The translations under genes and the position numbers were made by a program. Shown here one piece after another: positions 6,939 through 15,396 of a DNA stretch of 25,651 nucleotides; positions within the stretch are counted from its first letter, which is position 1, and the number at the start of each line of letters is the position of its first letter. Source of the stretch: Treponema sp. UBA1240. GTDB lineage: Bacteria > Spirochaetota > Spirochaetia > Treponematales > Treponemataceae. The stretch spans positions 2,946 through 28,596 of the forward strand of contig DBWK01000066.1 of assembly GCA_002308875.1 (NCBI GenBank), read 5' to 3'. Below the pieces are notes generated by a model that was not told the origin of the DNA, ran no database searches, and worked only from the letters and a program-made list of their open reading frames with translations.

Positions 6939-7364
6939 GAAGTTTTCGGTTAAATACTCTACCGCCTTTTTATAACCCTCAAAGCCATAACCGGCGTATG
7001 TTTTTTTACACGCCATTCCTGCATAAGAAAGTTTTCGGAATTCTTCCCTTTCGTTCACATTTGACAAATGCACTTCTACAGCAGGAATTGCAACAGCTTT
7101 GAGCGCGTCGAGAATCGCAACGCTTGTATGCGTATAAGCCGCGGGATTTATGACAATACCGTCAAAAACCTTATACGCTGCCTGAATTTTATCTACCAAA
7201 ACACCTTCATGGTTGCTCTGAAAAACTTCACAATCAATGTTATTTTCCGTACAGAAGGACTTTATATAGTTTTCAAGGTCAGAATAGGTTTGTTTTCCGT
7301 ATATGTCAGGCTCGCGGATTCCCAGCATATTCAGATTCGGACCGTTTATGACAAGTATTTTCAT
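6927..7364 (-). CDS. aroQ: 3-dehydroquinate dehydratase, type II
   Basis: Third step of the shikimate pathway: dehydration of 3-dehydroquinate to 3-dehydroshikimate in the cytoplasm, normally as a dodecamer. The 145 residues match the family length. Visible features are the opening INGPNLNMLG (N12), the lid loop with R17 and catalytic Y22 in DIYGKQTY, N73 in INPAAYTHTS with H79, and E97-x-H99 in VEVHLSN, all expected in the active site. It is the last gene of the aromatic operon and overlaps the stop codon of the chorismate mutase-AroE-AroK gene by the four bases ATGA, implying translational coupling. It converges on the UDG-fold gene, overlapping its tail by 12 bp without an intervening terminator. 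The assignment is secure. Confidence 0.97.
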   Translation of the reverse strand: MKILVINGPNLNMLGIREPDIYGKQTYSDLENYIKSFCTENNIDCEVFQSNHEGVLVDKIQAAYKVFDGIVINPAAYTHTSVAILDALKAVAIPAVEVHLSNVNEREEFRKLSYAGMACKKTYAGYGFEGYKKAVEYLTENFSKA

Positions 7365-8854
7365 TTGAAAACCTCCGCAATTTTACCTGCTGCCGTTTCA
7401 GGCTTACCGTCGTTTGAAACGACCAAGTCAGCAATTGACTTGTAATAAGGATAGCGTTCCGCATACATTTTCTTTAGCGTTTCAATGTCTTTGGAAAGCG
7501 GGCGGCCTTTTGTACTTAGAGAATTTAAATCCCGTTCAAGGAAAACAAAAAATCCGTTCTGTCCCAGATTCTGTCTGTTTGTGTCAGAAATAACGGAACC
7601 TCCGCCGGTTGATATAATTATTCCTGATTTTTTAGCCACTGTACTTATAACAAGGCTTTCCTTTGCCCTGAAATACGGCTCGCCAAAATCAGCAAAAATC
7701 TGCGGAATCGGCTTTCCTTCCATTTTTTCAATTTCCGCATCAGTATCAACAACTTCCCTGCCAAGTTCTTTTGCAAGCAGCTCCGCAATTGTAGATTTGC
7801 CACAGCCAGGCATCCCTACAAGAACAATGTTCTGCTTTTGGTGCCAGATTTTTTGGATAACCTGTTCTGTTTTTGAATCATCAATCGGGCATCCGGTAAA
7901 CAGCTCGCACGCGCGTTTGCCCTGCGCAACCAGCATGGGGAGACCGCCTGATGCCCTCATTCCCAAAGATTCCGCCTGCTGCACAAGCCGGCTCTTAAGC
8001 GGATTGTAAACAACATCAAGAACCGCCTCACATTTGGGGAACTTCTTCAAATCCGTAATTTGGTTTGCGGTTTCAGGATATGTTCCGACCGGCGTTGTGT
8101 TTATTATTATTTCCGCATCAAAAAAATTGGAAAGATTGCTGTAGTTGTTTTCGCCCGTACGCGAAATAACAGTTATAAGACCTCCGAGGTCTTTTACAAC
8201 GGTACAAACGGTAGAACTGGTTGCTCCGTTTCCAAAAACGAGGACTTTTTTGCCTTTAAAATCAACACCGGCTCTTTTTGAAAGATAAAGGAATCCGTCA
8301 TAGTCAGTATTGTCACCGCGGAAAGTTCCGTCCGGCTGTGCTATTACCGTATTCACACAACCAATCCTCTCGGCTTTTGGAGATATATTGTCGCATAGTT
8401 TGCAGGCATCTTTTTTGTATGGAATCGTTACGTTAAAACCCGCATATTCTTTGCTGTCAAAAAAGTTTTCAAGCTGTTCAGGCTCAAGGTTTATAATTGA
8501 ATAATCATAATCGGCAAAATATCCGTGTATGTCTTTTGAAAAACTGTAATTTATACTTCGTCCTATCAATCCGTATTTTTTCTGAAAAATCAAACCGTTC
8601 TGATAATCCCGGCTCAATTCAAACAGCGTTTTATACAGCTTCTGAACATAACCGGCAAGTTCCTGCGGTACTTTTTCGGAAAGGCGGGTAACTACTTCTT
8701 TTTCCCTTTCCTTATTAACTACTTCTATTTTGTTTTCTTTTTTATAATCAGCAATTTGTTTAGCTGTCCTCATTCTTTCTTCAAACAGCAACAAAAGCTT
8801 ATCGTCAATGCGGTCAATTTGTGTACGTAGTTTTTCCAGTTCATTTTTACTCAT
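7361..8854 (-). CDS. Trifunctional chorismate mutase - shikimate dehydrogenase - shikimate kinase
   Basis: A 497-residue three-domain fusion. Residues 1-88 form a helical AroQ-class chorismate mutase with R10, R27, K38, R50-E51, S81 and Q85 at the expected active-site positions. Residues about 93-335 are shikimate dehydrogenase (AroE): GLIGRSINYSFS (Tyr-Ser where His-Ser is usual), catalytic K147 in NVTIPYKK, D184 in GDNTDYDG and the NADP loop GNGATS (208-213). Residues about 340-497 are shikimate kinase (AroK): P-loop GMPGCGKST (347-355), D370/D372, R396, GGG (417-419) and lid R451. All three sites look intact. The chosen ATG at 8854 has GGGAG at a good distance; an upstream ATG at 8878 lies deeper inside aroC and lacks one. 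The start overlaps aroC by 8 bp and the end overlaps aroQ by 4 bp. AroE and AroK are consecutive steps, while chorismate mutase acts after AroA and AroC, feeding TyrA. Confidence 0.94.
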   Translation of the reverse strand: MSKNELEKLRTQIDRIDDKLLLLFEERMRTAKQIADYKKENKIEVVNKEREKEVVTRLSEKVPQELAGYVQKLYKTLFELSRDYQNGLIFQKKYGLIGRSINYSFSKDIHGYFADYDYSIINLEPEQLENFFDSKEYAGFNVTIPYKKDACKLCDNISPKAERIGCVNTVIAQPDGTFRGDNTDYDGFLYLSKRAGVDFKGKKVLVFGNGATSSTVCTVVKDLGGLITVISRTGENNYSNLSNFFDAEIIINTTPVGTYPETANQITDLKKFPKCEAVLDVVYNPLKSRLVQQAESLGMRASGGLPMLVAQGKRACELFTGCPIDDSKTEQVIQKIWHQKQNIVLVGMPGCGKSTIAELLAKELGREVVDTDAEIEKMEGKPIPQIFADFGEPYFRAKESLVISTVAKKSGIIISTGGGSVISDTNRQNLGQNGFFVFLERDLNSLSTKGRPLSKDIETLKKMYAERYPYYKSIADLVVSNDGKPETAAGKIAEVFK

Positions 8855-9935
8855 TGTTCTCTCCCAACAGCAAATCATACAACGATACTGCCGCCGCTGA
8901 CTCTATGCACGGAACAGCCCGCAATACAACACACGGATCGTGCCTGCCCTTTATATTGAGTTTTGTGTCGACTTTTTTTGAAAGACTTACAGAATTCTGT
9001 TCTTTTGCAATGGATGGCGTTGGTTTGAATGCCGCTCTGAAAACCAGCGGAAGTCCTGACGTTAATCCGCCGAGAATACCGCCGTGATTGTTTGTCCGTG
9101 TTTTTACAACGTCGCCGTCATAATAAAACTCATCATTGTTTTGTGAACCACGTAGTCCGGCGCACGTAAATCCGTTTCCAAACTCAATACCCTTTACTGC
9201 GGGAACGGCAAAAACGGCGGCGGAAATGCGGTTTTCAACACCATCAAACATGGGATTACCGAGACCTGCAGGGAGTCCTGTTACCGCACATTCAATTATG
9301 CCGCCGACAGAATCCTGCTCTTTAAGCGCCAGCAGAACCTTTTCTTCCATTTTAGACCAGACAGTTTGATTTAAAAGCGGTTTCGGGGATTCATGTATGC
9401 GCTCAAAGTCTTTTTCATTCACATTTACGTAATCAAAGCTCTCGTCGCGTATTCCGGCAATTTCCAAAATGTGAGCACCGATGTAAATATTCTTTTCGCG
9501 CAAAAGTTGAATACAGACTGCACCCGCAAAACATAGAGGAGCGGTAAGTCTGCCTGAAAAATGACCGCCACCGCGCACATCGTTAAATCCGTGGTGTTTT
9601 ACAAAGGCAGGATAATCGGAATGTGCAGGACGGGGAACATCCCTAATTGAATCATAGTCAGAAGACTGTGTATTTGAATTGTCAAAAACAGCACACAGAG
9701 GAGCGCCGCATGTTATATCTTCAACCAAGCCGGAAAGAATATGAGGCTCATCGGTTTCCTTGCGTTTGGTAGAAACCGAGTCGTTTCCGGGTGCACGACG
9801 ACGCATAAAGGAATTGACTTCCTCCAGATTGATTTTATGACCGGCAGGAATCCCGTCAATAACAACTCCTATATTCTGTGAGTGCGACTGTCCGAAAATA
9901 GAAATTTTAACGGTGTTACCGAACATCGATGACAT
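8847..9935 (-). CDS. aroC: Chorismate synthase
   Basis: Last step to chorismate: FMN-dependent anti-1,4-elimination of phosphate from EPSP. The 362 residues are normal length. The first catalytic His is H18 in FGQSHSQNIG (GESHG in most homologues, here GQSHS); the second His lies in PRPAHSDYPAF; the FMN-binding stretch reads DVRGGGHFSGRLTAP instead of the common RGGGRSSARETA, a variant I associate with clostridial-type enzymes. The C-terminal GRHDPCVVLRAVPC motif is typical. The first ATG (9935) is favoured because AGGAGG stands eight bases upstream; another ATG occurs at 9926. The start overlaps the end of aroA by 20 bp, so the ribosome-binding site lies inside aroA. Confidence 0.96.
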   Translation of the reverse strand: MSSMFGNTVKISIFGQSHSQNIGVVIDGIPAGHKINLEEVNSFMRRRAPGNDSVSTKRKETDEPHILSGLVEDITCGAPLCAVFDNSNTQSSDYDSIRDVPRPAHSDYPAFVKHHGFNDVRGGGHFSGRLTAPLCFAGAVCIQLLREKNIYIGAHILEIAGIRDESFDYVNVNEKDFERIHESPKPLLNQTVWSKMEEKVLLALKEQDSVGGIIECAVTGLPAGLGNPMFDGVENRISAAVFAVPAVKGIEFGNGFTCAGLRGSQNNDEFYYDGDVVKTRTNNHGGILGGLTSGLPLVFRAAFKPTPSIAKEQNSVSLSKKVDTKLNIKGRHDPCVVLRAVPCIESAAAVSLYDLLLGENNE

Positions 9936-11139
9936 TCAGGTTTCCTCCTAGTTTTTTAAAATCCTCAAAAAAAGCCGGATAAGATTTATTCACAGCCTGC
10001 GCATTTTTAATTGTTACATTTTGTTTACAAATCAAAGAGGCTACGGCGGCAGACATCACAATTCTATGGTCGTTAACGCTGTCCACCGTTCCACCGGTCA
10101 GAGTTCCGGTTCCATAAACACAAATACTGTCTTCCGTGCCTTCGGCTTTTCCGCCCAACGCTTTTATCATATCACAAGTTGAAAGAATTCGGTTACTTTC
10201 TTTTAAGCGAAGCCGCTGACAATCCGAAAAAACCGTCTTTACTCTGCGATGACAGGCTGCAACGGCTAAAACCGGTATCAAATCAGGTATTTCCTTTGCG
10301 CTGACGGTCAAATCTTTTGAAGATGAGAAGTTTTCTATAATTTGCACTACAGCTTTATCACCCTGCAGCGAATCCGGAGAAAGACCATCAACAGCAATAT
10401 CTGCACCCAAAAAGCGTGCCGCATACCAAAAAGCGCTGTTTGACCAGTCACCTTCTACCTGATAAGTTTCAGGAGAAACATAACGCTGTGTACCGCTGAA
10501 CAAAAAACCGCTGTCCGTTTTTTCGGGTTCCACACCGAAATTACGCAGTGTATACAGGGTAAGATTTATGTAAGAAGACGACTCCAAAGCAGAAGTTATT
10601 CTGATTTCACTTTTGCCTTTTAAAAGCGGCAGCGCAAACAACAATCCCGAAATATACTGCGAGCTAATGTTTCCCGGCAAAGAAAAAGTTCCGTTTTTCA
10701 GCAGTCCTTTTGTGGTAATCGGCAGCAGATTTCTGTCTGTTTCACAGCCGTTAAGCCGCATTACGGAACAAATTTCTTCCATGGGTCTTTGCGGCAGTCT
10801 GCCTTTTCCCGTAAACGTAACTTCATGAACCAAAGCTGCCGCAACAGGGAAAAGAAAGCGGAGCGTTGAGCCGCTTTCATTACAGTCAAGAACACACTTA
10901 TCGGGAATATGATTCCAAACAGGTTTCACCAGAAAATTAAAACCGTCGCGTTGTATTTCTGCACCAAGAACCGACAAAACATTTGCGGTAGTTTCTATAT
11001 CATCGGACGTACTTTCAAGCTGAATAAGGCACGGTTTATCGCCCAAAGCGGCGCAAATCAAGGCTCTGTGCGCATCAGATTTTGAGGATATTGCGCTAAT
11101 ATGACCGGACAACTTACTTTTTGAGATTACAACATCCAT
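9916..11139 (-). CDS. aroA: 3-phosphoshikimate 1-carboxyvinyltransferase (EPSP synthase)
   Basis: Transfers enolpyruvyl from PEP to shikimate-3-phosphate. The 407 residues fit the family. Seen in order: K20-S21-D22 and R25 in SSKSDAHRALI, the PEP-binding NESGSTLRFLFP, GRLPQRPMEEI (canonical LRxRPM), SSQYISGLLFALP, EGDWSNSAFW, catalytic Asp in EIPDLIPVLA, RLRLKESNRI and the C-terminal DHRIVMSAA. It starts two bases after the aroB stop; only a poor AAGG lies upstream, so translation probably depends on coupling with aroB. No active-site disruption is visible. Confidence 0.96.
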   Translation of the reverse strand: MDVVISKSKLSGHISAISSKSDAHRALICAALGDKPCLIQLESTSDDIETTANVLSVLGAEIQRDGFNFLVKPVWNHIPDKCVLDCNESGSTLRFLFPVAAALVHEVTFTGKGRLPQRPMEEICSVMRLNGCETDRNLLPITTKGLLKNGTFSLPGNISSQYISGLLFALPLLKGKSEIRITSALESSSYINLTLYTLRNFGVEPEKTDSGFLFSGTQRYVSPETYQVEGDWSNSAFWYAARFLGADIAVDGLSPDSLQGDKAVVQIIENFSSSKDLTVSAKEIPDLIPVLAVAACHRRVKTVFSDCQRLRLKESNRILSTCDMIKALGGKAEGTEDSICVYGTGTLTGGTVDSVNDHRIVMSAAVASLICKQNVTIKNAQAVNKSYPAFFEDFKKLGGNLNVIDVR

Positions 11140-11141
11140 TT

Positions 11142-12209
11142 TCAGGTTAAACCTTTTTCAAAAAAGGATTTTACGGCTTTTACGTCATATTCCTTAAGCA
11201 GACAGGAACCGATTTTTTGCGGCAGCACAAGGGTTATGACATCGTTTTTCCTTTTTTTGTCCAAAACGGCAACAGAATAAATTTCATCTGCCGAGAACGA
11301 AGTTTCAACCGGAAGTCCGTTCTCTTTAAGAACGGTAACAATATCCTGCGCTGTTTGGGAAGAACAGATACCTTCTTTTGCACATGCGCGCGCAATTATG
11401 CTCATTCCGGTTGCTACGGCATAACCGTGCGGAATGGTGTAAGAGCTTATTTTTTCAATTGCATGGCCGACTGTATGCCCAAGATTGAGGACTTTGCGGA
11501 TTCCGGCTTCTTTTTCATCTTCCTGAACAATCCGGGCCTTTATGGAAACACATTCCTCAATAACGGCAGGAATATCGTTTTTGCGGAGTCCTCCGCGGAA
11601 CAGGTCAAAAAGCTGTGTACTTCCAAGAATTCCGGTTTTAACGGCCTCCGCAACTCCACACGCAAACTGCTCAGACGGCAGAGTTTCCAAAACATCGGGG
11701 TCGCAGATTACGCAGCGCGGCTGATAAAATGCACCGGCAAGGTTCTTTCCACCGGCAAGATTGCAACCTGTTTTGCCACCTACGGATGAATCGACCATTG
11801 CAAGAAGTGTAGTCGGTATTTGGATAAAGTCTATGCCCCGAAGGTAAATTGAAGCTGTAAAACCTGCCAAATCGCCGCTGATTCCACCGCCAAGCGCAAC
11901 AATTAAATCCGTTCGTGTAAATTCATTTTCAGTAAGATAATTCAATGCCGCTTCTGCTGTCTTAAGATTCTTTCGGTCTTCGCCGGACTCATATACAAAG
12001 CGGAAAACCTTAAAACCTTCGTCTGCAAGTGATTTTTCCACTCTGTCGGCATAAAGGGAAACAACGTTGTTATCTGTAAAAATAAGAGCTTTGCACGGTT
12101 TTACCACGTTTTTTGCGATTTTACCGGCTTCATCAAGAAGTCCGCCGGAAATTATTACATCGTAGGGTTTTGCACCGTGTGCTGGTACTTCTACCGGAAT
12201 TCGCCTCAT
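11142..12209 (-). CDS. aroB: 3-dehydroquinate synthase
   Basis: Second shikimate-pathway step: NAD- and metal-dependent cyclisation of DAHP to 3-dehydroquinate. The 355 residues show the nucleotide-binding GGGISGDLAGFTASIYLRGI, then IPTTLLAMVDSSVGGKTGCN with the conserved Lys, GKNLAGAFYQP, metal ligands in the EAVKTG (Glu) and LNLGHTVGHAIE (His) segments, and IPHGYAVATGM (His). The start ATG shares ATGA with the tyrA stop, a four-base overlap. It ends two bases before aroA. Confidence 0.96.
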   Translation of the reverse strand: MRRIPVEVPAHGAKPYDVIISGGLLDEAGKIAKNVVKPCKALIFTDNNVVSLYADRVEKSLADEGFKVFRFVYESGEDRKNLKTAEAALNYLTENEFTRTDLIVALGGGISGDLAGFTASIYLRGIDFIQIPTTLLAMVDSSVGGKTGCNLAGGKNLAGAFYQPRCVICDPDVLETLPSEQFACGVAEAVKTGILGSTQLFDLFRGGLRKNDIPAVIEECVSIKARIVQEDEKEAGIRKVLNLGHTVGHAIEKISSYTIPHGYAVATGMSIIARACAKEGICSSQTAQDIVTVLKENGLPVETSFSADEIYSVAVLDKKRKNDVITLVLPQKIGSCLLKEYDVKAVKSFFEKGLT

Positions 12210-13054
12210 ATACTCATATCACCTTTGTCTGCAAGTTCTTTGGCTTCCCTGCCTTCTTTAAGCAGAGCTTTGAGTTTTTTTTCATCTCTGTTTTTTAAGG
12301 CTTTGCTGTATTCCTGCAGATTGGTGATCAATTCATCAAGCTCCGTACTAAGGTTATCCGCATTTTCCAGAAAAAGTTCCGTCCACATATTTTCGTTAAG
12401 GCGCGCAACACGGGTCATATCCTTGTAGCTTCCGGCAGAAAAACCGAGATGTTCCAATGCCGTCTTGCTTTTTATGAATGCGCTTGAAACCACATGCGCA
12501 AGCTGCGATGTGTAGGCAATGATTTTATCGTGTCGTTCGGGGTTTGTAATTTCAAAATTGGTAAAGCCCAACGAACCCCAGAATTTCTTTACCTGCTGCA
12601 AAGTTTCCAAATCAGTGTTCGGACTGGGTGTAAGAATGATTGACGCGTTTGAAAATAACTTGTGCTGCGCATTGTCAAAACCGGAGAATTCAATACCTGC
12701 CATAGGATGCGCACCGATAAAGATGAATCCGTTTTTCTTTGCCAGCGGGAACAGTTTTTTACAGACAAAGTCCTTTATACCGCAGCAGTCCATTACAATA
12801 GTTTCTTTTTTTATCAGCGAAGCTTTCTGTTCAAGAAAATCAACACAGATTTGCGGATATGTGGCAATAATAATCATATCGCACAAGGGAATACGGTCAT
12901 CCGAGAGAAAGCCGTCAATTGCATCAAGAAGCTTGGCTTTGCAGACGACCGGCTCTGATATATCATACCCCAGCACCGTGTGAGGTGTGGAATGTTTTAT
13001 TGCTTTTGAAACAGAACCGCCGATAAGTCCAAGACCGACAACACCAATAGTCAT
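12206..13054 (-). CDS. tyrA: Prephenate dehydrogenase
   Basis: NAD(P)-dependent oxidative decarboxylation of prephenate to 4-hydroxyphenylpyruvate, the tyrosine branch. The 282 residues open with the Rossmann motif GVVGLGLIGGSV. Later segments typical of TyrA are DCCGIKDFV, IGAHPMAGIEFSGF with the substrate-binding His, TSQLAHVVSSAF with a second His, and DMTRVARLNENMWTELF. There is no fused chorismate mutase or ACT domain; the mutase for this branch is instead attached to AroE-AroK further down the operon. It starts ten bases after the DAHP synthase stop, behind a modest GGCGG. Confidence 0.95.
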   Translation of the reverse strand: MTIGVVGLGLIGGSVSKAIKHSTPHTVLGYDISEPVVCKAKLLDAIDGFLSDDRIPLCDMIIIATYPQICVDFLEQKASLIKKETIVMDCCGIKDFVCKKLFPLAKKNGFIFIGAHPMAGIEFSGFDNAQHKLFSNASIILTPSPNTDLETLQQVKKFWGSLGFTNFEITNPERHDKIIAYTSQLAHVVSSAFIKSKTALEHLGFSAGSYKDMTRVARLNENMWTELFLENADNLSTELDELITNLQEYSKALKNRDEKKLKALLKEGREAKELADKGDMSI

Positions 13055-13064
13055 ATATTACCGC

Positions 13065-14075
13065 CTAGTACCTGCATGAATAAGGACGAAGAGCAAAACA
13101 TGCTTTTGCAACATCGTCAAAAGCATCGGGCGTCAGAGACTGAGCACCGTCACATAATGCATGCTGCGGGTCATTGTGAACTTCTATCATAAGTCCGTCA
13201 CAGCCGATTGCAGTTGCCGCCAGAGCAAGCGGTTTTACATAGTTTGAATAACCGCAGGCATGGCTTGGGTCAATAACAATGGGAAGATGTGTATGCTTTT
13301 TAAGCACAGGAACAGCTGAAACATCCAGCGTATTGCGAGTAGCTGTTTCAAACGTTCTTATTCCTCGTTCACAGAGAATTACTTTTTCATTTCCGCCGGC
13401 CATAATGTATTCGGCGCTCATCAACAATTCCTGTATTGTGTTTGCAAGACCGCGCTTTAGCAGAATCGGTTTGCGTGTATGTCCAAGTTCCTTAAGCAGC
13501 TCAAAGTTCTGCATATTGCGTGCACCGACCTGAATAACATCAACTTCATCAAAAAGCGGAAGCTGCGAAAACTCCATAATTTCCGTAATAATCGGTAAAC
13601 CGGTTGCTTCTTTTGCCTTTATAAGCAGCTCGATGCCACTGCATCCCAAGCCCTGGAACGAATAAGGAGAAGTTCTCGGCTTGAATGCGCCGCCACGAAG
13701 CATTGTTGCACCGGCTTTTTTAACACGTTCCGCGATTTCAACAACCTGTTTTTCAGATTCAACGGAGCAAGGCCCTGCGATTATATTAAAAGTTCCACCA
13801 CCGAATTCAACACCATCAGCAACCTTTATAATACTGTCTTCAGGATGAAATTTTCTATTTGCGTTTTTATACGGTTCCTGAATCCGCTTTACATCTTCAA
13901 CAATCGCAAGCGAACGAATCAGGTCAATATCTACTGACGACGTATCGCCGACCAAGCCAAGAACCAAATTGCTTTCACCTTCACTGATATGCAGTGTAAC
14001 ACCAAGACTTTTTAACCAATTTGTTAAGTTTTCAAACTGCTCTTTATCAGGATTTTTCTTTACTACAACAACCAT
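13065..14075 (-). CDS. aroF: DAHP synthase, type I-beta with N-terminal ferredoxin-like regulatory domain
   Basis: Entry step of aromatic synthesis: condensation of PEP and erythrose-4-phosphate to DAHP. From the ATG at 14075, which has GAGG five bases upstream, it is 336 residues; the open frame extends 24 codons further but that part has no support. Residues about 1-70 (MVVVVKKNPDKEQFENLTNW and following) match the ACT/ferredoxin-like domain that mediates Tyr/Phe feedback in Thermotoga-type enzymes. The barrel carries metal ligand C103 in AGPCSVES, LRGGAFKPRTSPYSFQG, KRG, DPSHACG (His), MIEVHNDP (Glu) and CDGAQS (Asp). It heads the aromatic operon. A TATAAA lies about 20 bp upstream of the start, but no convincing -35 is paired with it. 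Feedback control is inferred from the domain. Confidence 0.95.
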   Translation of the reverse strand: MVVVVKKNPDKEQFENLTNWLKSLGVTLHISEGESNLVLGLVGDTSSVDIDLIRSLAIVEDVKRIQEPYKNANRKFHPEDSIIKVADGVEFGGGTFNIIAGPCSVESEKQVVEIAERVKKAGATMLRGGAFKPRTSPYSFQGLGCSGIELLIKAKEATGLPIITEIMEFSQLPLFDEVDVIQVGARNMQNFELLKELGHTRKPILLKRGLANTIQELLMSAEYIMAGGNEKVILCERGIRTFETATRNTLDVSAVPVLKKHTHLPIVIDPSHACGYSNYVKPLALAATAIGCDGLMIEVHNDPQHALCDGAQSLTPDAFDDVAKACFALRPYSCRY

Positions 14076-14150
14076 AAGAACCTCTTTTGCCTGACATTTT
14101 ATAGAAAAATGACGGCTAACACAATATGTTTTAACAAGCAAACACAATAA

Positions 14151-14189
14151 AAAAATCTTTGACCGGCGAATAGTCAGCCAAAGATTTTT
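14151..14189 (-). terminator. Intrinsic terminator after ychF
   Basis: Stem AAAAATCTTTG (14151-14161) pairs with CAAAGATTTTT (14179-14189) around a 17-base loop. Read on the minus strand it ends in a T run, about 36 bp past the ychF stop. It separates ychF from the aromatic operon. The stem is palindromic enough to work in the plus direction too, but no plus-strand gene reads into it. Confidence 0.75.
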
Positions 14190-14225
14190 TTTGAAAAAAT
14201 ATATTCTAAATTTTTCAGAAACAAA

Positions 14226-15335
14226 TCAGACGTTAAACTTAAAGAATATTACGTCACCGTCCTGAACAACGTATTCTTTTCCTTCGATGCGGTATTTGCC
14301 GGCGGCTTTTATTTCCGCCTCAGAACCGTATTTTACCAGATCATCAAAGGTATATACTTCCGCCTTGATAAAGCCTTTTTCAAAGTCAGTGTGAATAACA
14401 CCGGCGGCTTTCGGCGCAGTATCTCCGGCATGAATCGTCCAGGCACGACATTCATCTTCGCCGGCGGTGAGGAACGTACGTAAGCCCATCAGGTGATACG
14501 CAGCCCGTGCGAGAACCGCAAGACCGCTTTCCTTAAGACCAAGCTCGCCTAAAAATTCAGCGCGTTCTTCCACACTGCCCATTTCGGCAAGTTCCGCTTC
14601 GAATTTACCGCAAATCACAACAACGTCAGAACCTTCTTCGTCAGCGATTTTTTTAACAACATCAATGTATTTGTTTCCATTCTTTACGCCTTCTTCATCT
14701 ACGTTACAAACGTACATCTGAGGCTTCATTGTTATAAGGTGGCAATCATAGATTGCGTCTTTTTCATCATCGGAAAGCTCAACTGAACGTGCGGGTCTGC
14801 CGTTTTCCAAAACCGGTTTTATCTTTGCGAGCGCACCCAGAACAAGAGCCGCTTTTTTCTGTTCTTCTTTACCCATAACACGGCTGGAACGCTCCGCTTT
14901 TTCAATGCGCTTGTTTACAGTGTCCAAATCTGCAAAGGCAAGCTCCATATTGATTGTTTCAATGTCATCAGCAGGATCTATCTTATTGTTTACATGAACA
15001 ATGTCGGGATTTTCAAAGCAGCGTACAACGTGTGCAATAACACCAACTTCGCGGATATTCGCAAGAAACTGGTTTCCGAGTCCCTCGCCTTTTGACGCAC
15101 CTTTTACAAGCCCCGCAATATCTACAAATTCAACCGTTGCAGGAACTTTACGCTTTGTTGCAAATTTTTGCGCCAAAAAATCAAGTCTTGAATCCGGCAA
15201 ATCAACAATGCCGATGTTAGGGTTTATTGTACAAAAAGGATAATTTGCCGCTTCAGCAGGCGCTGCCGTTAATGCTGAAAAAATAGTGGATTTGCCGACA
15301 TTCGGTAATCCTACGATACCACAGTTTATTGCCAT
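14226..15335 (-). CDS. ychF: Redox-regulated ATPase/GTPase YchF (Obg family)
   Basis: Conserved P-loop NTPase of the OLA1/YchF group that binds ribosomes and, in studied members, hydrolyses ATP in preference to GTP. The 369 residues match. Visible: G1 loop GLPNVGKST (9-17), the G2 region AANYPFCTINPN, G3 DIAGLVKGASKGEGLGNQFL, the G4-like NVDE (in YVCNVDEEG), and a C-terminal TGS domain with GDTAPKAAGVIHTDFEKGFI and AGKYRIEGKEYVVQDGD. It has its own promoter and a terminator, so it is probably monocistronic. The ATG at 15335 has AGGA seven bases upstream. Confidence 0.97.
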   Translation of the reverse strand: MAINCGIVGLPNVGKSTIFSALTAAPAEAANYPFCTINPNIGIVDLPDSRLDFLAQKFATKRKVPATVEFVDIAGLVKGASKGEGLGNQFLANIREVGVIAHVVRCFENPDIVHVNNKIDPADDIETINMELAFADLDTVNKRIEKAERSSRVMGKEEQKKAALVLGALAKIKPVLENGRPARSVELSDDEKDAIYDCHLITMKPQMYVCNVDEEGVKNGNKYIDVVKKIADEEGSDVVVICGKFEAELAEMGSVEERAEFLGELGLKESGLAVLARAAYHLMGLRTFLTAGEDECRAWTIHAGDTAPKAAGVIHTDFEKGFIKAEVYTFDDLVKYGSEAEIKAAGKYRIEGKEYVVQDGDVIFFKFNV

Positions 15336-15362
15336 CTTATAGTCCTAAATAAAAGTTGGCTA

Positions 15363-15391
15363 ATTATAATGATTTTTTGAAAAAGTAACAA
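15363..15391 (-). promoter_or_regulatory. Sigma70-like promoter of ychF
   Basis: TTGTTA (-35, 15386-15391), 17-bp spacer, perfect TATAAT (-10, 15363-15368). The expected start leaves a leader of about 21 bases that contains the AGGA ribosome-binding site, in contrast to the leaderless-type promoters elsewhere in the window. Confidence 0.65.
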
Positions 15392-15396
15392 TAATA

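Noticed and set aside
14076..14150. T-box, tyrosine-responsive leader or riboswitch before the DAHP synthase gene
   Set aside because: The gap is only about 75 bp to the terminator, with no T-box core or leader peptide rich in aromatic codons.
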